Source: Cyathus striatus
Lineage: Eukaryota; Basidiomycota; Agaricomycetes; Agaricales; Nidulariaceae
Length of the DNA stretch: 64,000 bases
Assembly: GCA_025738555.1 (NCBI GenBank)
Contig: JAOVFP010000005.1
Span: 1,116,001-1,180,000 of the forward strand
Direction of reading: 5' to 3'
Shown: piece after piece, positions 46,117-58,478 of the stretch
Numbering within the stretch: the first letter of the stretch is position 1
Layout: the number at the start of each line of letters is the position of its first letter
Translations under genes and position numbers: made by a program
Notes under the pieces: model-generated
The model's input: only the letters and a program-made list of their open reading frames with translations
Database searches by the model: none
What the model was told of the DNA's origin: nothing

Positions 46117-46555
46117 TAACTTAGCACTACTTATTGTTTTGCAAAGAATGTCTACATATTCCATCTGCCTATAACTTTCGTATCGTTAATGGCAGCGTAG
46201 TTCGACGCTTCATCTTCAAAACACACTTCCAAAGTTAAACGAACTGTGTGCATTCTAAAATAAAGAGGTACTCTTCACATGAAAACATGCATACTTAATG
46301 TCCTAATGAAAAACACTCAATAAAAAAATCTAATTTGAACTTAAATAGTGTACTCAAGAGTCCTAGTTGAACTTGACCTATACTCATTGTAACCTATCGC
46401 AAACCTATCTAGCACCGTTGGGTATTCGGAAGAGCAAGTATGCCTGTAGCTTGTTCAGCAATGCCGGCTTGCCGTTGATACCACCCCACCCTACTCGCTG
46501 ACGTCATGGACATTCGCGATCGCAGGAACTGGCACCTCTTTGGCCCGGGAGGACA
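46117..46555. other. 3' flank of copy 4
   Basis: AT-rich, no gene recognised. Confidence 0.4.
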
Positions 46556-46681
46556 TGTTCAATTGTGCACATTTTGATGATTTTGTGTTTGGTGTCCTAT
46601 CCTTTGGTATTAACTTTGAGGGTCGAATAACTAAGTTACCAGAAATACGTAGTATGATTCAGACAAAGCTCGCACCGATTA

Positions 46682-47321
46682 TTATAGTCCAAGTTGTAAA
46701 ACTTGCACTGGGCCAATAAGAGATGGGAAGCTTTTTTCTGTGGGCCGTGAAGTCAATACGTGACATCACGGGCGGCTGACACCTACGGTCGAGAATTGGT
46801 ATGTCGTACCTTTTCAATGAATGTGGAACTCAACTCAATTGAAATTGCTTCATCATTACGCGCCTTAGGGCTAGGCCACTTTTATCCAAGCCCTCTGGTC
46901 ATGGTACAAGGAAGAAGCTGTGGTTCGAGTGTCCTCATCGCTCTTCCTCCGAGTCCCGCACCAGTGGGTCTTTCTCGAGTACTTACCGATTTTTAAGGTA
47001 TTCGACCATTGTTCTTTCTGTTTCGATGACAGATGGAAATCAACAACTTTCAGAACAAATGACATCTGTTGGACAGGATTTCGAGCAGAGTGAATTCACC
47101 GTCACTGAACTCGATTCAGGACCTCTCAGAGGCAGAGTCCAGGGACAAAAGGGATTGTTCAAGCGAGCTAAGTAACCGGGATCTCGAGTACCGCAAGGCA
47201 CCAAGACCCCCGTTGCTTCAGACAATAGGAGAGGAGCGCCTTCCGGCGCCATCTCTTATCACTCGCCTGGAACTTTCTCCGATATCTCTGGATCAGAGGG
47301 ACGAGTGCCAACTGGCACCGA
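46682..47321. mobile_element. Unidentified 640-bp insertion in module 5
   Basis: Module 1 runs uninterrupted across this point. Here CGATTA (46676-46681) recurs at 47322-47327, a possible 6-bp target duplication. The insert has open frames (47069-47422 plus; 47040-47252 minus) and an acceptor-like TTTCGATGACAG. I do not recognise its origin; it could be a captured gene fragment. Confidence 0.4.
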
Positions 47322-47499
47322 CGATTACTTATGTAATCAAGGCCTCACGTAGTACCTCCACTGTTTGTCCACCACTGCTACGTCACCAGCTTGTTGTCTC
47401 ACCACCTCACCAACGTTGGTAATATCGACCGACATCTTCAGCTTCTGCGCCCAGGGTTCCAATCCAACTGGGCACCCATCCTCCCACCATGAATTTAGT

Positions 47500-48500
47500 A
47501 ACCTATCATGCAGGTTTGATGCAGGTGGCGCCACCTTGGGAGTCTGGAGCACTATTGGGCTGTTGGTGCGTATGTTGTTTCTGTGATGTGTTGATGATGA
47601 TGAGGTGATGATGTCTGTGTAGGTGGAACGGCAGGAATGTATATTGTGATTGCCTACTGGCTCACTGAGAACCACAAGTTCGAGGTATTGGCCATTGCAC
47701 GTTCTTCCCCTCTTTTCTCCCTCCAAATGCCGACCTTCCTCCCTGCCTCCTCCTATTCCCCTTTCTCTCCCTACCCGCCGTTCTTTCTAGCTCATGCTGA
47801 CGCGTTAACAGAGAGAAAGGAATAACAGAACTCGAAGTACCCTTCGTCTGCACTAACACGACACCGCAAAGTCCCCGAACATCACACGCGACTTCGATCC
47901 TCTGCACACTGGCTCACAGAGTTCAACGGCGTAAGTCTCTCTGCAGCCGATGTACTGTTTGCTCAAGCGGCTGTCGAGGTTTAAGAGGGTCGAGGATATA
48001 ATACACTATTAGATTCGGTGAGTATTTTCGTTATTTTTGGTCGGTGGAGGCTGAGAGGGTACCTCACAGCATAGACACAAGCGATGATTGAAGACTCGAA
48101 GAGGAGTTCGTCATCTTCTGGGTATTTAATCTCGCAGGCCCTCGCCAGGGAAAACTTGGATGTGTCGCTTCCTGAGCTCCGAGAGAGGGAAAAGGAAACC
48201 CTATATACAACGGGCTGCAATTTAAGCTTAATGGATCACGTTCGTCCCCTCCCCCTCCTCTACTTCTTTCGTAACTTGCAGTTCACAGGTACCTTGTGTG
48301 TCCTAACCCCCTCCAAAAAAAATCCTCTCTTCAGGCTCACTTCAACACCCTCAGACATCACTGCCCACCCCGTCTCGCTTGCGTGGTTCGTTAAAGATGG
48401 TATACAAACCTTCAACGACAATGATTGGAATGTGAGATTGGCTGAGCATAGTTGCTTATCATGGCTTCATAATGTTTGGGCAATATTGCGTTAATGGAGT
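47500..48500 (+). pseudogene. GMC oxidoreductase-like relic, copy 5
   Basis: Reads GGTAGMYIVIAYWLTENH at about 47620-47675 after GTGTAG, then TELEVPFV-type sequence past the CT-rich tract. It is nearly identical to copy 1, with the same decay. The frame 48084-48494 (136 codons) is open here but broken in module 1, so it is not called as a gene. Confidence 0.35.
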
Positions 48501-49438
48501 AGCGAGGACGAGAGGGCAGTGGAATTGGGGATCGAGCTGGGATCGAACTCGAGATCTTTTGATTGGTGCGCGTAATAAGTTTATGTAGTATAATTATAGC
48601 GGGTTGATGCGTACCAGACACATGCTTCACAACCTTTCTGTTCATGGACCGATTAATTTCAATTTAGGTACCGGCAGGAAAAGCTCTCCACTAGAAAGTG
48701 CTGCGTCCCTCATTGGCGTTGTAAGCAGAAAAGCGTAAACGATAAAGCTAAGATCGTCATGCATAGCTCTCAATGAAAATTTGCATTCCTGGATTAATAC
48801 CACTCAGCATTAAACCTCAGTCGATGTGCCAATGTACTGGCTTGTATGCACCTTCTGTTAAGTCAGTCGTCCTCTACGGCCACTTCGGCTAGTAGATCTC
48901 TCTTTTCAGATCCTGTCACCGCATTGGAAGCCTGAGCTTCAAGTTCATCCCACCACATTCGGAAACGGACATTTTTTGTCGATGAACACAGCGCACGGGA
49001 CGGATCAACTGAATATGGTGTGGGTCAACGCTTCAGTTTGGTACTGGTATGTATCGCCTGCATTTGTTATTTCATTGAACAGATCCAAATACTATAAGCA
49101 GTCCCTGAAACCTTTCATTCGGCTACAGGATTCGCACTTGGTATTAGCGGAGATCCTAAGTCACACTCTGGAAAACTTCTTTGGGCTTCACCTTCGAGGT
49201 TCTTCCCTCGCTAAATGACTGGAAAAGCTTACAGGATGTTTGGAAGATGATGAGCGACAGGATCTCGTCTTTACTGTGCCGGAAGCGTTACAACTTGTGT
49301 CATTCCAATAGCAGAGTTGGCACCTCAATGATAAATCAATAAACCTTAAACTTGTGAAGTGCTTAGTATATAAGACCATCTTGTAAGGTACCTGGTGCAT
49401 AACGCGTACATCACTACGGAACGAATTCTTACTCATTA

Positions 49439-50790
49439 ATGCGATGTGCTATACTGTACGCCGCCTTCATATGTTTACTCCCTCTCGCATACTCTGTAGA
49501 GCATAACTATACCATTGATGATGGCTTTGGAGATTCGCTGACGAAGAAAATGCCCGTTTACATCCCGGACCAATGGCAGAACCAGATGACATGTGGAAGT
49601 TGCGCGATCCAGCCTGACCTGTCTCAAGCTTTCATGGAAACATACACAGCCATAACTTACTTCCCTTATATGAAAAATGCCTCTATAACCATAGAGTTCG
49701 AAGGTAGCATTGATCTTTTGGAAGTACTATTGAAACTCACTGTCATGTAGGGATTGCAATATATGTGTACTTTATTCTTTCCAACAAACAAGATTCAGGC
49801 GTCGACACTTATTCAGCAGCCGATTTTACTATCGATGGTCAGATAGTCGGAAGTTTCAGCCACAGTCCAGATCTTTCAACCACTGAGATACTTTATAACG
49901 AAATGGTTTTTAATAAAACCGATCTTCTAAATGGCACACATCAGCTAGTAGTATCTACTACTCTTGCTGGCATGAATGCTTGGGTTAATTTTGACTATGC
50001 TATATACACGTATGTTGAAATTGTTTTCACTGAAATTTTGTCTCTCATTCTTTTTTTTCACAGGCAAGTTACAGACGATAATGTCCCCACGGGTGTCTAT
50101 TCTAGTATCTCTTCATTTACTGCTACCTCGGATACCCCTGGATCTGGCTCCGGGTCTGGAATAGCGTCTACTACTGACACTCTTGGTGGAACTCCGATTG
50201 GAGGGGCTACCAGTACAGGTAACCCCACTGGATCAGATTCTCAAAACTCCGGCCCCTCCAAGTCCAGACATAAAACAGCTGCTATCATTGGGGCAACCAT
50301 TGGAGGAATCATATTTACTGGTGCAGCTACTGCCTTCATTGTCTGGCGAAGACTCGGTAAAAATAATAATAATATTGGTGTACTTACCAATTCTAGATTT
50401 CCATGGAGAAAAGCACCAACTAGAGTCCAATCTCCGTTTCCTGAACTTCGCCATACATCAAGCGAGACCATTGGTGTACCTGACGAAGCACGTCGTTTAT
50501 TCTCCAGATCGGAAACCATTTTGAATGATCTTACTGTTCTGGAACACACCATTCAAGTTGTTCATAATTATTTCAAGCGGCTAGTCCGTACTGGTACAAC
50601 GGAGTCCAGGCCGCGGCATCCCAGCGTCCACAAGCCCCGATTAAGGATGAATGCTGCGACGGACGATCAAGCTGAAGGTTCAGCAGATGGCAATGGCAGG
50701 ATCTCTAGGGTGAGAGAGCAGATGCAGGCGATGCAAGCTCAGATCAGGCATTTACAGCGGCAGCAGCAGCAAAATACTAGAGTGAACTAA
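49439..50790 (+). CDS. Type I membrane protein, tandem copy 5
   Basis: Exons 49439-49703, 49751-50009 and 50064-50790 join to 416 codons plus stop. Signal peptide MRCAILYAAFICLLPLAYS; ectodomain (NYTIDDGFGDSLTKKMPVYI, IAIYVYFILSNKQDSG, GSFSHSPDLSTTEILYNEM); Ser/Thr/Gly-rich stalk; TM helix (AAIIGATIGGIIFTGAATAF) followed by WRRLGK; cytosolic tail ending REQMQAMQAQIRHLQRQQQQ, a likely coiled coil. Intron 2 is 54 bases, in frame and stop-free, so retention would add 18 residues. The closest relative of copy 1 and copy 2 in sequence. Function unknown; surface location inferred from topology. Confidence 0.88.
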
Positions 50791-52516
50791 TCATTAAATA
50801 ATCCTGCACCAGGCTATTCCCTGCTGAGATTTCAGCCGGCACCTGATGGATATGGGAGCAAGTTCTTATTCACACCTAAACCAAACACTCAAAATCATAA
50901 CAATCCCTGTTATGATTTTCATTTGATTCTCATGATCTGCCAGTATGCACCCTCGAGCCATCTGTGCTGGTGTGTTGAGGCGAGGTCTAACCTCTTGTTT
51001 TACGCCTTCCAAGATACTTACATATGAATTATATACGTTTTGATACACTTTAATACTAATGTGCAATTTGTTGAAATTGTTATACTTTGAAGTTAGTAAA
51101 GAGGCGCGCAAGGGGGTTGCACAAAAAAAACAGACACCAGGGGTCGGTTTTTTCTACTAAGACCTATCCAAGACCCATCTTAAGACCATAGTGACCCTAC
51201 CTATGGCGGTAACTAATGTCCGTATTTGTATACTGTGATGTCATCTTAAGCGCATGTCCACTGCATTCGCCCGCAAGTGCCTTACATCCTCAAACTCAAA
51301 TTGTCCAACTCCTTTCCTAATAGCATCCTTGTGTTCATCCAACATTGTCGCACACACCAAAGCATCGACTCTCATATGAAGAGATCTGAAGTCTCGTTTG
51401 TTCTAGGAATATAGCTTGTGGAATTGATCCATGTGCTTACCGCCAATTTTAATCCCGTTCAAACATTTCGACACTGGCCGCAGCCTGCATAAAGCCCAGA
51501 ACGATTGCCGATGTGCTGTATGTAACGTTGTAAGTATTGTCGTTATAACGTGATTCGAATTTATGACGTAAGGTCAATACGTCGTCGGTTGTTGTGGTAC
51601 TTCCAGCCTCGTCAACGGTCTCCGCGCAAATACAAGGCTAATAAAGGTTGGGTTAGGTTTGAGCATGCTCAAACGGACGCGGAACAGTCGAGCCGCTTGG
51701 GCGGGTGGGAACTGCTCCGCGATTTTACCTTGATTCACGCAGAGATCATCAACTTATCCAGTGTATTATATTACACTCGATTTATAAAATCTATGTAGTC
51801 CAACATCATTAGTAACAACCGAACAAAACACCCTAAGGCAATACTAACGAACAGGATAATGCGACATTAAACTAAGCTATAGACCTCCACTCATGGTCCT
51901 TCGATAATACTGAACAATTCATCAAAAGTTGGGGATCAGGGAGGGAGGGAGTAAAAAAAAAAACAAATATAACTAGAATACAGAGACCATAATTGAGGAT
52001 GTTGAGACGAGCGTTCGCGCAAACGGTGAGTGATGAGAGGAGAGAAGCAACGCGAACGAAAAAGTCTTGAGCCGCGCGACCTTGCTCAGCTGGAGGATGC
52101 CGGATATATTCATAGCCGGCATCCTTGCTCAAACATAGCACGATCTTATATATAATGAGACTAGGCCTGGGAGTTTTGGGTTTAAATGGTGCGTGGGATG
52201 GGCCGAAAACGGGTGGGAATTTAGCGGTATTTAGATTTGTCGATAAACTGAGGCGTGGGACCTACCATAAATAGAAATGGGGCTTTTTGAGGAGATTTTT
52301 GGCATGTGACGTATGCATAAAATGGATAGATTACTGCTTTGGGAAGAAGTTGATGCGCGCGCGAGCGTCTTGCCATCTTCGGTCGAGATTGATGCGCGTG
52401 CTCGCAATTTGGGATGGGCACGATGAGCTCCTGTGCTCGAAACGGATGGATCCAAATGATGTTCAATAAAGTAAATGACTAATCATCTAGAAAAGGTTGA
52501 GCTGCATGCCCCAGCG
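50791..52516. other. Intergenic with repeats, no gene recognised
   Basis: 50791-51000 repeats the 3' flank of copy 2. 51160-51232 repeats 22725-22815. 51564-51600 (GACGTAAGGTCAATACGTCG) resembles 33815-33850. GGATGCCGG and CCGGCATCC (52095-52103, 52116-52124) form a 9-bp hairpin. Short frames (for example 51550-51798 plus and 51872-52141 minus) are not recognised. Confidence 0.5.
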
Positions 52517-52735
52517 TGTTATTAAGTGCACAAGCTTTACACCCGTGCTCCGCTATGGGTATGGGAGCCTGTCGGCTCCCTCCTCCGCTCCACACAGATG
52601 ACAGCTTGCTGTGGGGCTGCGCCCCCCAGACCCCCTGCTTCTTAATCCCAGTTCTTTTGGCTGAGGGGCTGCGCCCCCAGACCCCTGCTTTTTTTCTTCT
52701 TGGGGGGTTGCACCCCCCAAACCCCCTGCTAACCC
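52517..52735 (-). repeat. Helitron-tail-like repeat, outer copy
   Basis: About 200 bp repeated in direct orientation at 53930-54125. It has three hairpin-forming units: GGGAGCCTGTCGGCTCCC (52563-52580), the GGGGCTGCGCCCC pairs, and GGGGGGTTGCACCCCCC (52702-52718). The second copy adjoins the 3' end of the minus-strand Helitron gene, so both look like Helitron 3' tails. Confidence 0.65.
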
Positions 52736-52744
52736 ATGAGGCAT

Positions 52745-52880
52745 ATATCTACCCATGTATTTCATATTTACACCCATGTAGTTTATATCTACACCCATGT
52801 AGTTTATATCTACACCCGTGTAGTTTATATCTACACCCGTGTAGTTTATATCTACACCCGTGTAGTTTAGTCTTCACTAT
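52745..52880. repeat. 21-bp minisatellite
   Basis: About six tandem copies of ACACCCATGTAGTTTATATCT (or CCCGTGTAG variants). Related single units are scattered to about 53260. Confidence 0.9.
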
Positions 52881-53929
52881 TTTCATTCCCTTCAACATTC
52901 TAAATATATTTTAATGAATACTCCTATTTCTTTTCATTACATTCAAATTATGCACCTCAAACATTACCATATCCATTGTAAATTACTACAACACCCATTT
53001 AATCAATATTATTTTACTCATTATAGTGCTATTGTTATTCACATAAATTTACACATTTAATTGTCCTATTAAATCCATAAGGGGGAAGAGATTACACCAC
53101 CCATGTAGTTTATAGTTTATATCTATACACATCCATCCACATTGATCACCCATGTAGATATATACCACTCTTATTCTTCACTAATTTAATTCCCTCCCAA
53201 ACATTATCAATTTCACTATTAATTACTACAGTCATGATATATCACCCATGTGGTACATATCATATTTCATAGCCCATTCTTTGCCCTTCACAGCAGAGTC
53301 TTCCTGAATATCACACCCATCACCAAAAACACATAAATTACATCACAAATATATTGAAATCAATGTTCCTCAACATCACTCCCAGTATTCACATCAATTA
53401 CACACATATTATACACTGACCACTAAATATTCTCATCATCAATTGCTAAAAATCAACAAAAACTACACATTACCCACTATAAATTACTACACCATCCATC
53501 AAATACATCATAATTTATCAATTGTACTCCCATTCTTATTCACATAAATATACTTATTTAATTGTCCTACCAATCCCTAGGGGGGAACACATTCCAGCAC
53601 AATATAATTACAGTAAACAGCAAATCACAACACCTCAAACTCATAAATACACTATAAATCACTACAGCAGTCACCAAATATTCCATAATTATTATATATT
53701 TATAGTCCCATTAATATCCACAAATATGTACTGTATTATTGTCCTGTTAAAACTCAAGGGGGGAGGGGGGGAAAGGGAAATGAAGTCCCAGCAGCAGAAT
53801 TTCGTGCATCAGTGCAGCCATCAATTAGCCATTGTGGCGTGCACATTGCTTAGTAAAATTAATAAGCAATTATTCACACGGTCCTATTTATGGGTAAATT
53901 CCCAGGCCTTCTCTCTTTCTATTTAGACA
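52881..53929. other. AT-rich non-coding stretch between the two tails
   Basis: Very AT-rich. Diffuse repeats of CACCCATGTAGT, ATTACTACA(-CA) and CACATAAAT(A/T)TAC motifs, including two similar TCACATAAATnTAC..ATTTAATTGTCCTA stretches near 53038-53070 and 53538-53572. No gene. Confidence 0.6.
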
Positions 53930-54125
53930 AGCCTTACACCCGTGCTCCGCTACAGGAACGGGAGCCTGTCGGCTCCCTCCTCCGCTCCACACGACTGACG
54001 GCTTGCTGGGGGGCTGCGCCCCCCAGACCCCCCGCTTCTTAATCCCAGTCCCAAACACTGAGGGGCTGCGCCCCCAGACCCCGCTTTTTCTTCTTGGGGG
54101 GTTGCACCCCCCAAACCCCCTGCTT
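53930..54125 (-). repeat. Helitron-tail-like repeat, inner copy
   Basis: Direct repeat of 52517-52735. GGGAGCCTGTCGGCTCCC at 53960-53977 and GGGGGGTTGCACCCCCC at 54096-54112. It lies 110 bases beyond the stop of the minus-strand RepHel pseudogene, in the position expected for its 3' terminus. No clear CTRR was seen. Confidence 0.65.
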
Positions 54126-54234
54126 AAAATTTCAAATTGAATCTCTTATTGAAATTCTGAATATGTATATACTAATACCCATAATATACACTACTCTACA
54201 CTACAAAATACTTATTTACAATCTCAAATATAAT

Positions 54235-57200
54235 CTAAAGTAACACTTCTGGATACACTATATTTTTTGTAACAGCTTCTTCACTTCTGCCATCCCATAT
54301 AATCTTCATCTTGTGTACTGATCGTACTCGTGAAACTCCAACATAAAACTGTCCATGTGTAAACACCCCATTTCGAAGATCCAATCCAACATTAGAAACT
54401 GATTGTCCTTGTGATTTATTGATCATCATCGCAAATGCAAGTCGAACAGGAAACTGATGTCGGCAAAACCGGAATGGCACTTGTGAAGCAGATGGTTCTA
54501 TTTTCAACCGTGGTATGAACACTCGACACCCTCTCTTGTCCCCAGTTAATAATCGAACTTCCAGTACTCGGTTTCGTATTTGTGTGATCACTCCACGGCT
54601 GCCATTGCATATTCCATCAGAAACACTCAGGTTTCGAAGTACCATTACAGGACATGTGTCCCAGATCATCACAGATATGTTCCTTAAATTCATTCCAGAG
54701 TCCCACATAATCCACAGGCCCACAGTCTCGAAGAATGGTCCCAAACAGGCTGTGCAGCTGATAACCTGTCTTCATAGCAGCAGCATCTCGCAAACACTCT
54801 CTCCATTCACCATCATCCTGCAGAAGACCTAAAGCCAAACATGCCTCTCTGAATGTCTGATGCACAACTCCATCAACTGTTCGCAAGTCTGCAAAGGATT
54901 TTGCACCCTTGACCACTGTCAGCAATGTTCGCAGGTAGAATCGCTCCCCAGCATTTGGATGAACAAAGTATGTCCGTCCAATGGCAAATCCTCGCTGACG
55001 AAGTGTCCATGTGCGCTCAGTTTTGTTCCACACAAAGGTGTTTGGCATGTCCTGGTACAGAACCTCTCGTGCTGCTGGGTATTGAATGTTGGCCTTAAAG
55101 TAAGCTGTAAGAGTTGTATCTTGTGTTGATGCACGCTCTACCACCTCCCGCACATCTTCAGCATTCTGATCATATATAACAGACTGCTCATTTGGAAGAT
55201 GAATTGACAGCCAAACCACATTTGGGACCTCCTCATGCAATTTAAATGCAAACAGTCGCCACAGAGCCTCACAGGGAGAGACATAGCGAGCATCAAAGAA
55301 TGTCTTCATCTCATCTAGTTCCCTTGAAAACTCCACTGTAGCATGATCATGGCCTTTGAAAATGTACTTGTAAATGTACTTGATGGCCTTGATTGATGCA
55401 ATGCATTCAACATTAATGTGGCACTGGTACTTCCATGACAGATATCGATTGTATGGCACAACCCAGCAGTTATTCACTGGGGTCCCATCCCTGGTCATGG
55501 GCTGAAATCTGGTGATCTCCCTCCTTCTCAGAACAGAATATGAATCATCTGTGATAATGGTCTCATCCCGATAAGCCTTTGGAAATCCCTTTGAGCACTT
55601 GCCATGTTCCATACATGGCTGATTGCTGCCAGGACCACAGGGTTTGTGAATAATGGTTCTCATAATCAAATCATACAGCTCAGGTTCAGTCTCAGGGTCA
55701 GGAAGTTCAGCAGTGATCATGCTGTCAATGTCCTCAGGAGTGCGCAACTTGTCCTCAGGAGCCACAAACACAATTAAATGCATATGTGGCAGTCCACGCT
55801 TCTGGTATTCAATGGTATGGATATGTGCAACACATTGTCCAAAGATGCCCTCCTGGTAGATATCTCAGATGATCTGCTGCTGGATTTGACGAAACACCCA
55901 AACCACAATGTCTGGCCGATCATGAGCTTCCACTCCTTCAGGCAAGGCACTCTTCACATCTGGGTGATGGGGATCCATGGTGACAGTCAGGAAGTAGTCT
56001 GGAAACTTAAAGTGGCAATTGATAGCCAGTGCATCCTGACAGTTCTGCTGCATGAATCGAGTGCTTCCTGCAAAATTGGATGGAATGATCACCCTTTTCC
56101 CAAGTTCCTCCCCTTGCACATCTGGATTAACTGCAATTGCATCCACTATTCCCTGATAGGTTTCAGCGCGGATCTCTGGTTGATGACCTTCAATCCAACG
56201 CAACCGACCCTGCTCAGTGCATGCCCATGTATCCACACCATACTCCTGAAAGAGCTTCTTTGTCCTGAATTGATGAAGATTCTCACCAATACGTGGATGG
56301 ATGTAATAGCAAAAATGCTCAATTTGTGAGACATGCTTGCGCTTCTTGGTTGTGGGTGCATCCTCCTCCTCTCCTGGTAGCCTGTTGGGCACATGATCCA
56401 CATTATCAACCTCCTCCACACCATGATATAGAATGCCTGGCTGCCATCCAAGTTGACCTTGTGGAAACAGGATTGGATAGTGAAATGGCCAATACATAGC
56501 ATTCACCTCACTGATTCTCTCCAGTCTACCATCAAGGTGATGCATGATCACCTCACGAGGTCCCTCCACCCGATCATCATCACCAAGCAGAAGAACTGCA
56601 ATTTCATCTTGTGTTGGAACATTGTATCGCCGTCAGTCTGTGCCTACAGGATGACAAATGGCAAGACGAAAATTGCGAGCAGGGTTATTGTTCCGTATTT
56701 CATCATAGGCCCTTCGATAGACTGATGCGCCTGGATGATGACGATAGAGAACATCTTCCAATATTCTCATGACATTAACATCCATGTAAAGACGACGATT
56801 TGCAGGATGACCATTAATTTGATCCTGAGGTGAAGGTGCCTCGGCTGGATCATGAATGTAGAGCTGAGCATATTTTCTGGGAAGACCTTGGCGAGGTAGG
56901 AGTGATCCAGCAAAATGAGTAACTCGACCTCCAATTTTGAAAACATATGGACCTCCAGCCTGGATGGAAGCATTATTCTCAATTCCCATGGATGTCATGG
57001 CAAAGGCACAGTTGTATTGACGAATATTGTCCTGGAAATTCTTGTTTCCATCCCTTGCAAGCAGCTCTGTCAACTCCCTGGGTGATTGGCCCCAAGCTGG
57101 AAGTTTAACCTTTCCAGTCAGACAGCAACTTCCAAATTGAAGACGCTCTCTGGTTGAAGCAGTCAAACGTTCAGCCTTCCAGTGCAAGGCATTACAGTCA

Positions 57201-58478
57201 GGACAGACATCAGTGAATGGCGATTTTGTTCAATAAATTGAAATTGTTGAAATTGAGGAGGAGCAGGAGGAGCAGGGTGAGCTGTGGCAGGAGGAACAGG
57301 GGAGCAGGAGGAGCAGGAGGAGCAGGAGGAGCAGGAGGAGCAGGAATTTGTGGATATACATGATCTTGTGGAGCAGGTGCAGGTGCAGGAGCCAGAGCTG
57401 GCCGATTGATTCGAAAGGCACGAAAAGGAGCAGGGACAGGAGTATTCCATTGAACATTTTCAGGAGCAAGAGCCATATTATGGGCATTCATCTTTGAACA
57501 CTATTTAAAATAGCTAATTGATACATTTAAAGAATTACATACCTGAGGGGATTGGGATATAGAACATGATGTATTTGTTGAATACCTTGGTTATTGCCAG
57601 TCACAAATGGAGCATTCTGCTGCACATTTGAAATAGGAACAGGGGGAGGTGGAATGATAACTTGGGGAATAGTGATCAGAGGTGGAGGGATTGGTTGTTG
57701 AATATCTGCAGCTCATTGTACATTTTGAGGGGGAATGTTTTGGGGAGGAATAGTTTCAACAATGATTGGATGATCCTGTTGCACATTTTGAACAGCTGGA
57801 GGAGGAGGTGTATTGATGTGGGGAATGTTTTGTGGGGGAATAGCAGGAGGGGGTGGGGGAGCATCTGCAGCCAATTGTACATCTAGATGTGGGTTATTCA
57901 GCTGAGGAATATCTTCCACAATGACAGGATCATTCCAATAAATCTGGGGAGCAGCAGCAGGGACTGGTGGATTTATGGGAGGAATAATTTGAGGTCCAAT
58001 GTCATTCTGAGGAGCATTTGCAGAGGGCAGTGGATCCACATGAGGAATATGCTGTGGTGGAATGTTTTGTGGGGGGATAGCAGGAGGGGGTGGTGGAATG
58101 TGATCAGCCCATTGAATAGTTTGAGCTTGATTATGTGCATGAATAGCCTCAGCAACAATTGGAGAATTCCATTGTAGATTTTGATGAATCTGAGGGGCTT
58201 GATCTTGTTGCAAACCTGGTGTATTTAATTCACCATCTCCCCCACCCTGACCTCCCCCTCTTCCTGTTCTCCTTCCCCTTCCCCTTCCAATGGGTGGAAG
58301 AAGGGGAGGAAGATTGGCATGCATTGCTTCCAAATCAGCAGGATGGTAGTAATAAGCAGGTGGGACTGGTGCATTATGGTGACTTGAACCACCCCGTGTA
58401 CTTGATTCACCATTTCCTCCACCCTGACCTCTTCCCCTCCCCCTACCTCTTCCCCTTCCCCTGCCAATGGGTGGCACT
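54235..58478 (-). pseudogene. Helitron RepHel, left copy, 5'-truncated and lacking the helicase core
   Basis: Read on the minus strand from 58478: (PPIG)RGRGRG- and PPQNIPP-rich N-terminus; Helitron-like N domain (57187-56633; SCCLTGKVKLP, ELLARDGNKNFQ, YNCAFAMTSMG); Rep domain with HUH motif GLPHMHLIVF (about 55795-55765) and the tyrosine segment YIYKYIFKGHDH. Just after DDLGH (54657) it jumps to the helicase C-terminus, with NGSRGVITQIRN and AFAMMINKSQGQSVSN. Walker A and B and the middle helicase motifs are deleted. It has TGA stops, one shared with the right copy (before RRYNVP) and a private CGA-to-TGA near 55865. Dead on its own. Confidence 0.85.
54657..58478. repeat. Left arm of 3.8-kb inverted repeat
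   Basis: The reverse complement of 58976-62800 almost base for base. Arm lengths are within a few bases of each other (about 3.82 kb). Confidence 0.9.

Larger units (their letters stand above)
46556..49438 (+). repeat. Upstream module 5, with GMC-like relic and an insertion
   Basis: Begins like the region after DUF6534 copy A (GTGTTTGGTGTCCTATCCTTTGGTATTAAC at 46588, as at 7590) but has no DUF6534 gene before it. The remainder is highly similar to module 1. It is interrupted at 46682-47321. Confidence 0.65.
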
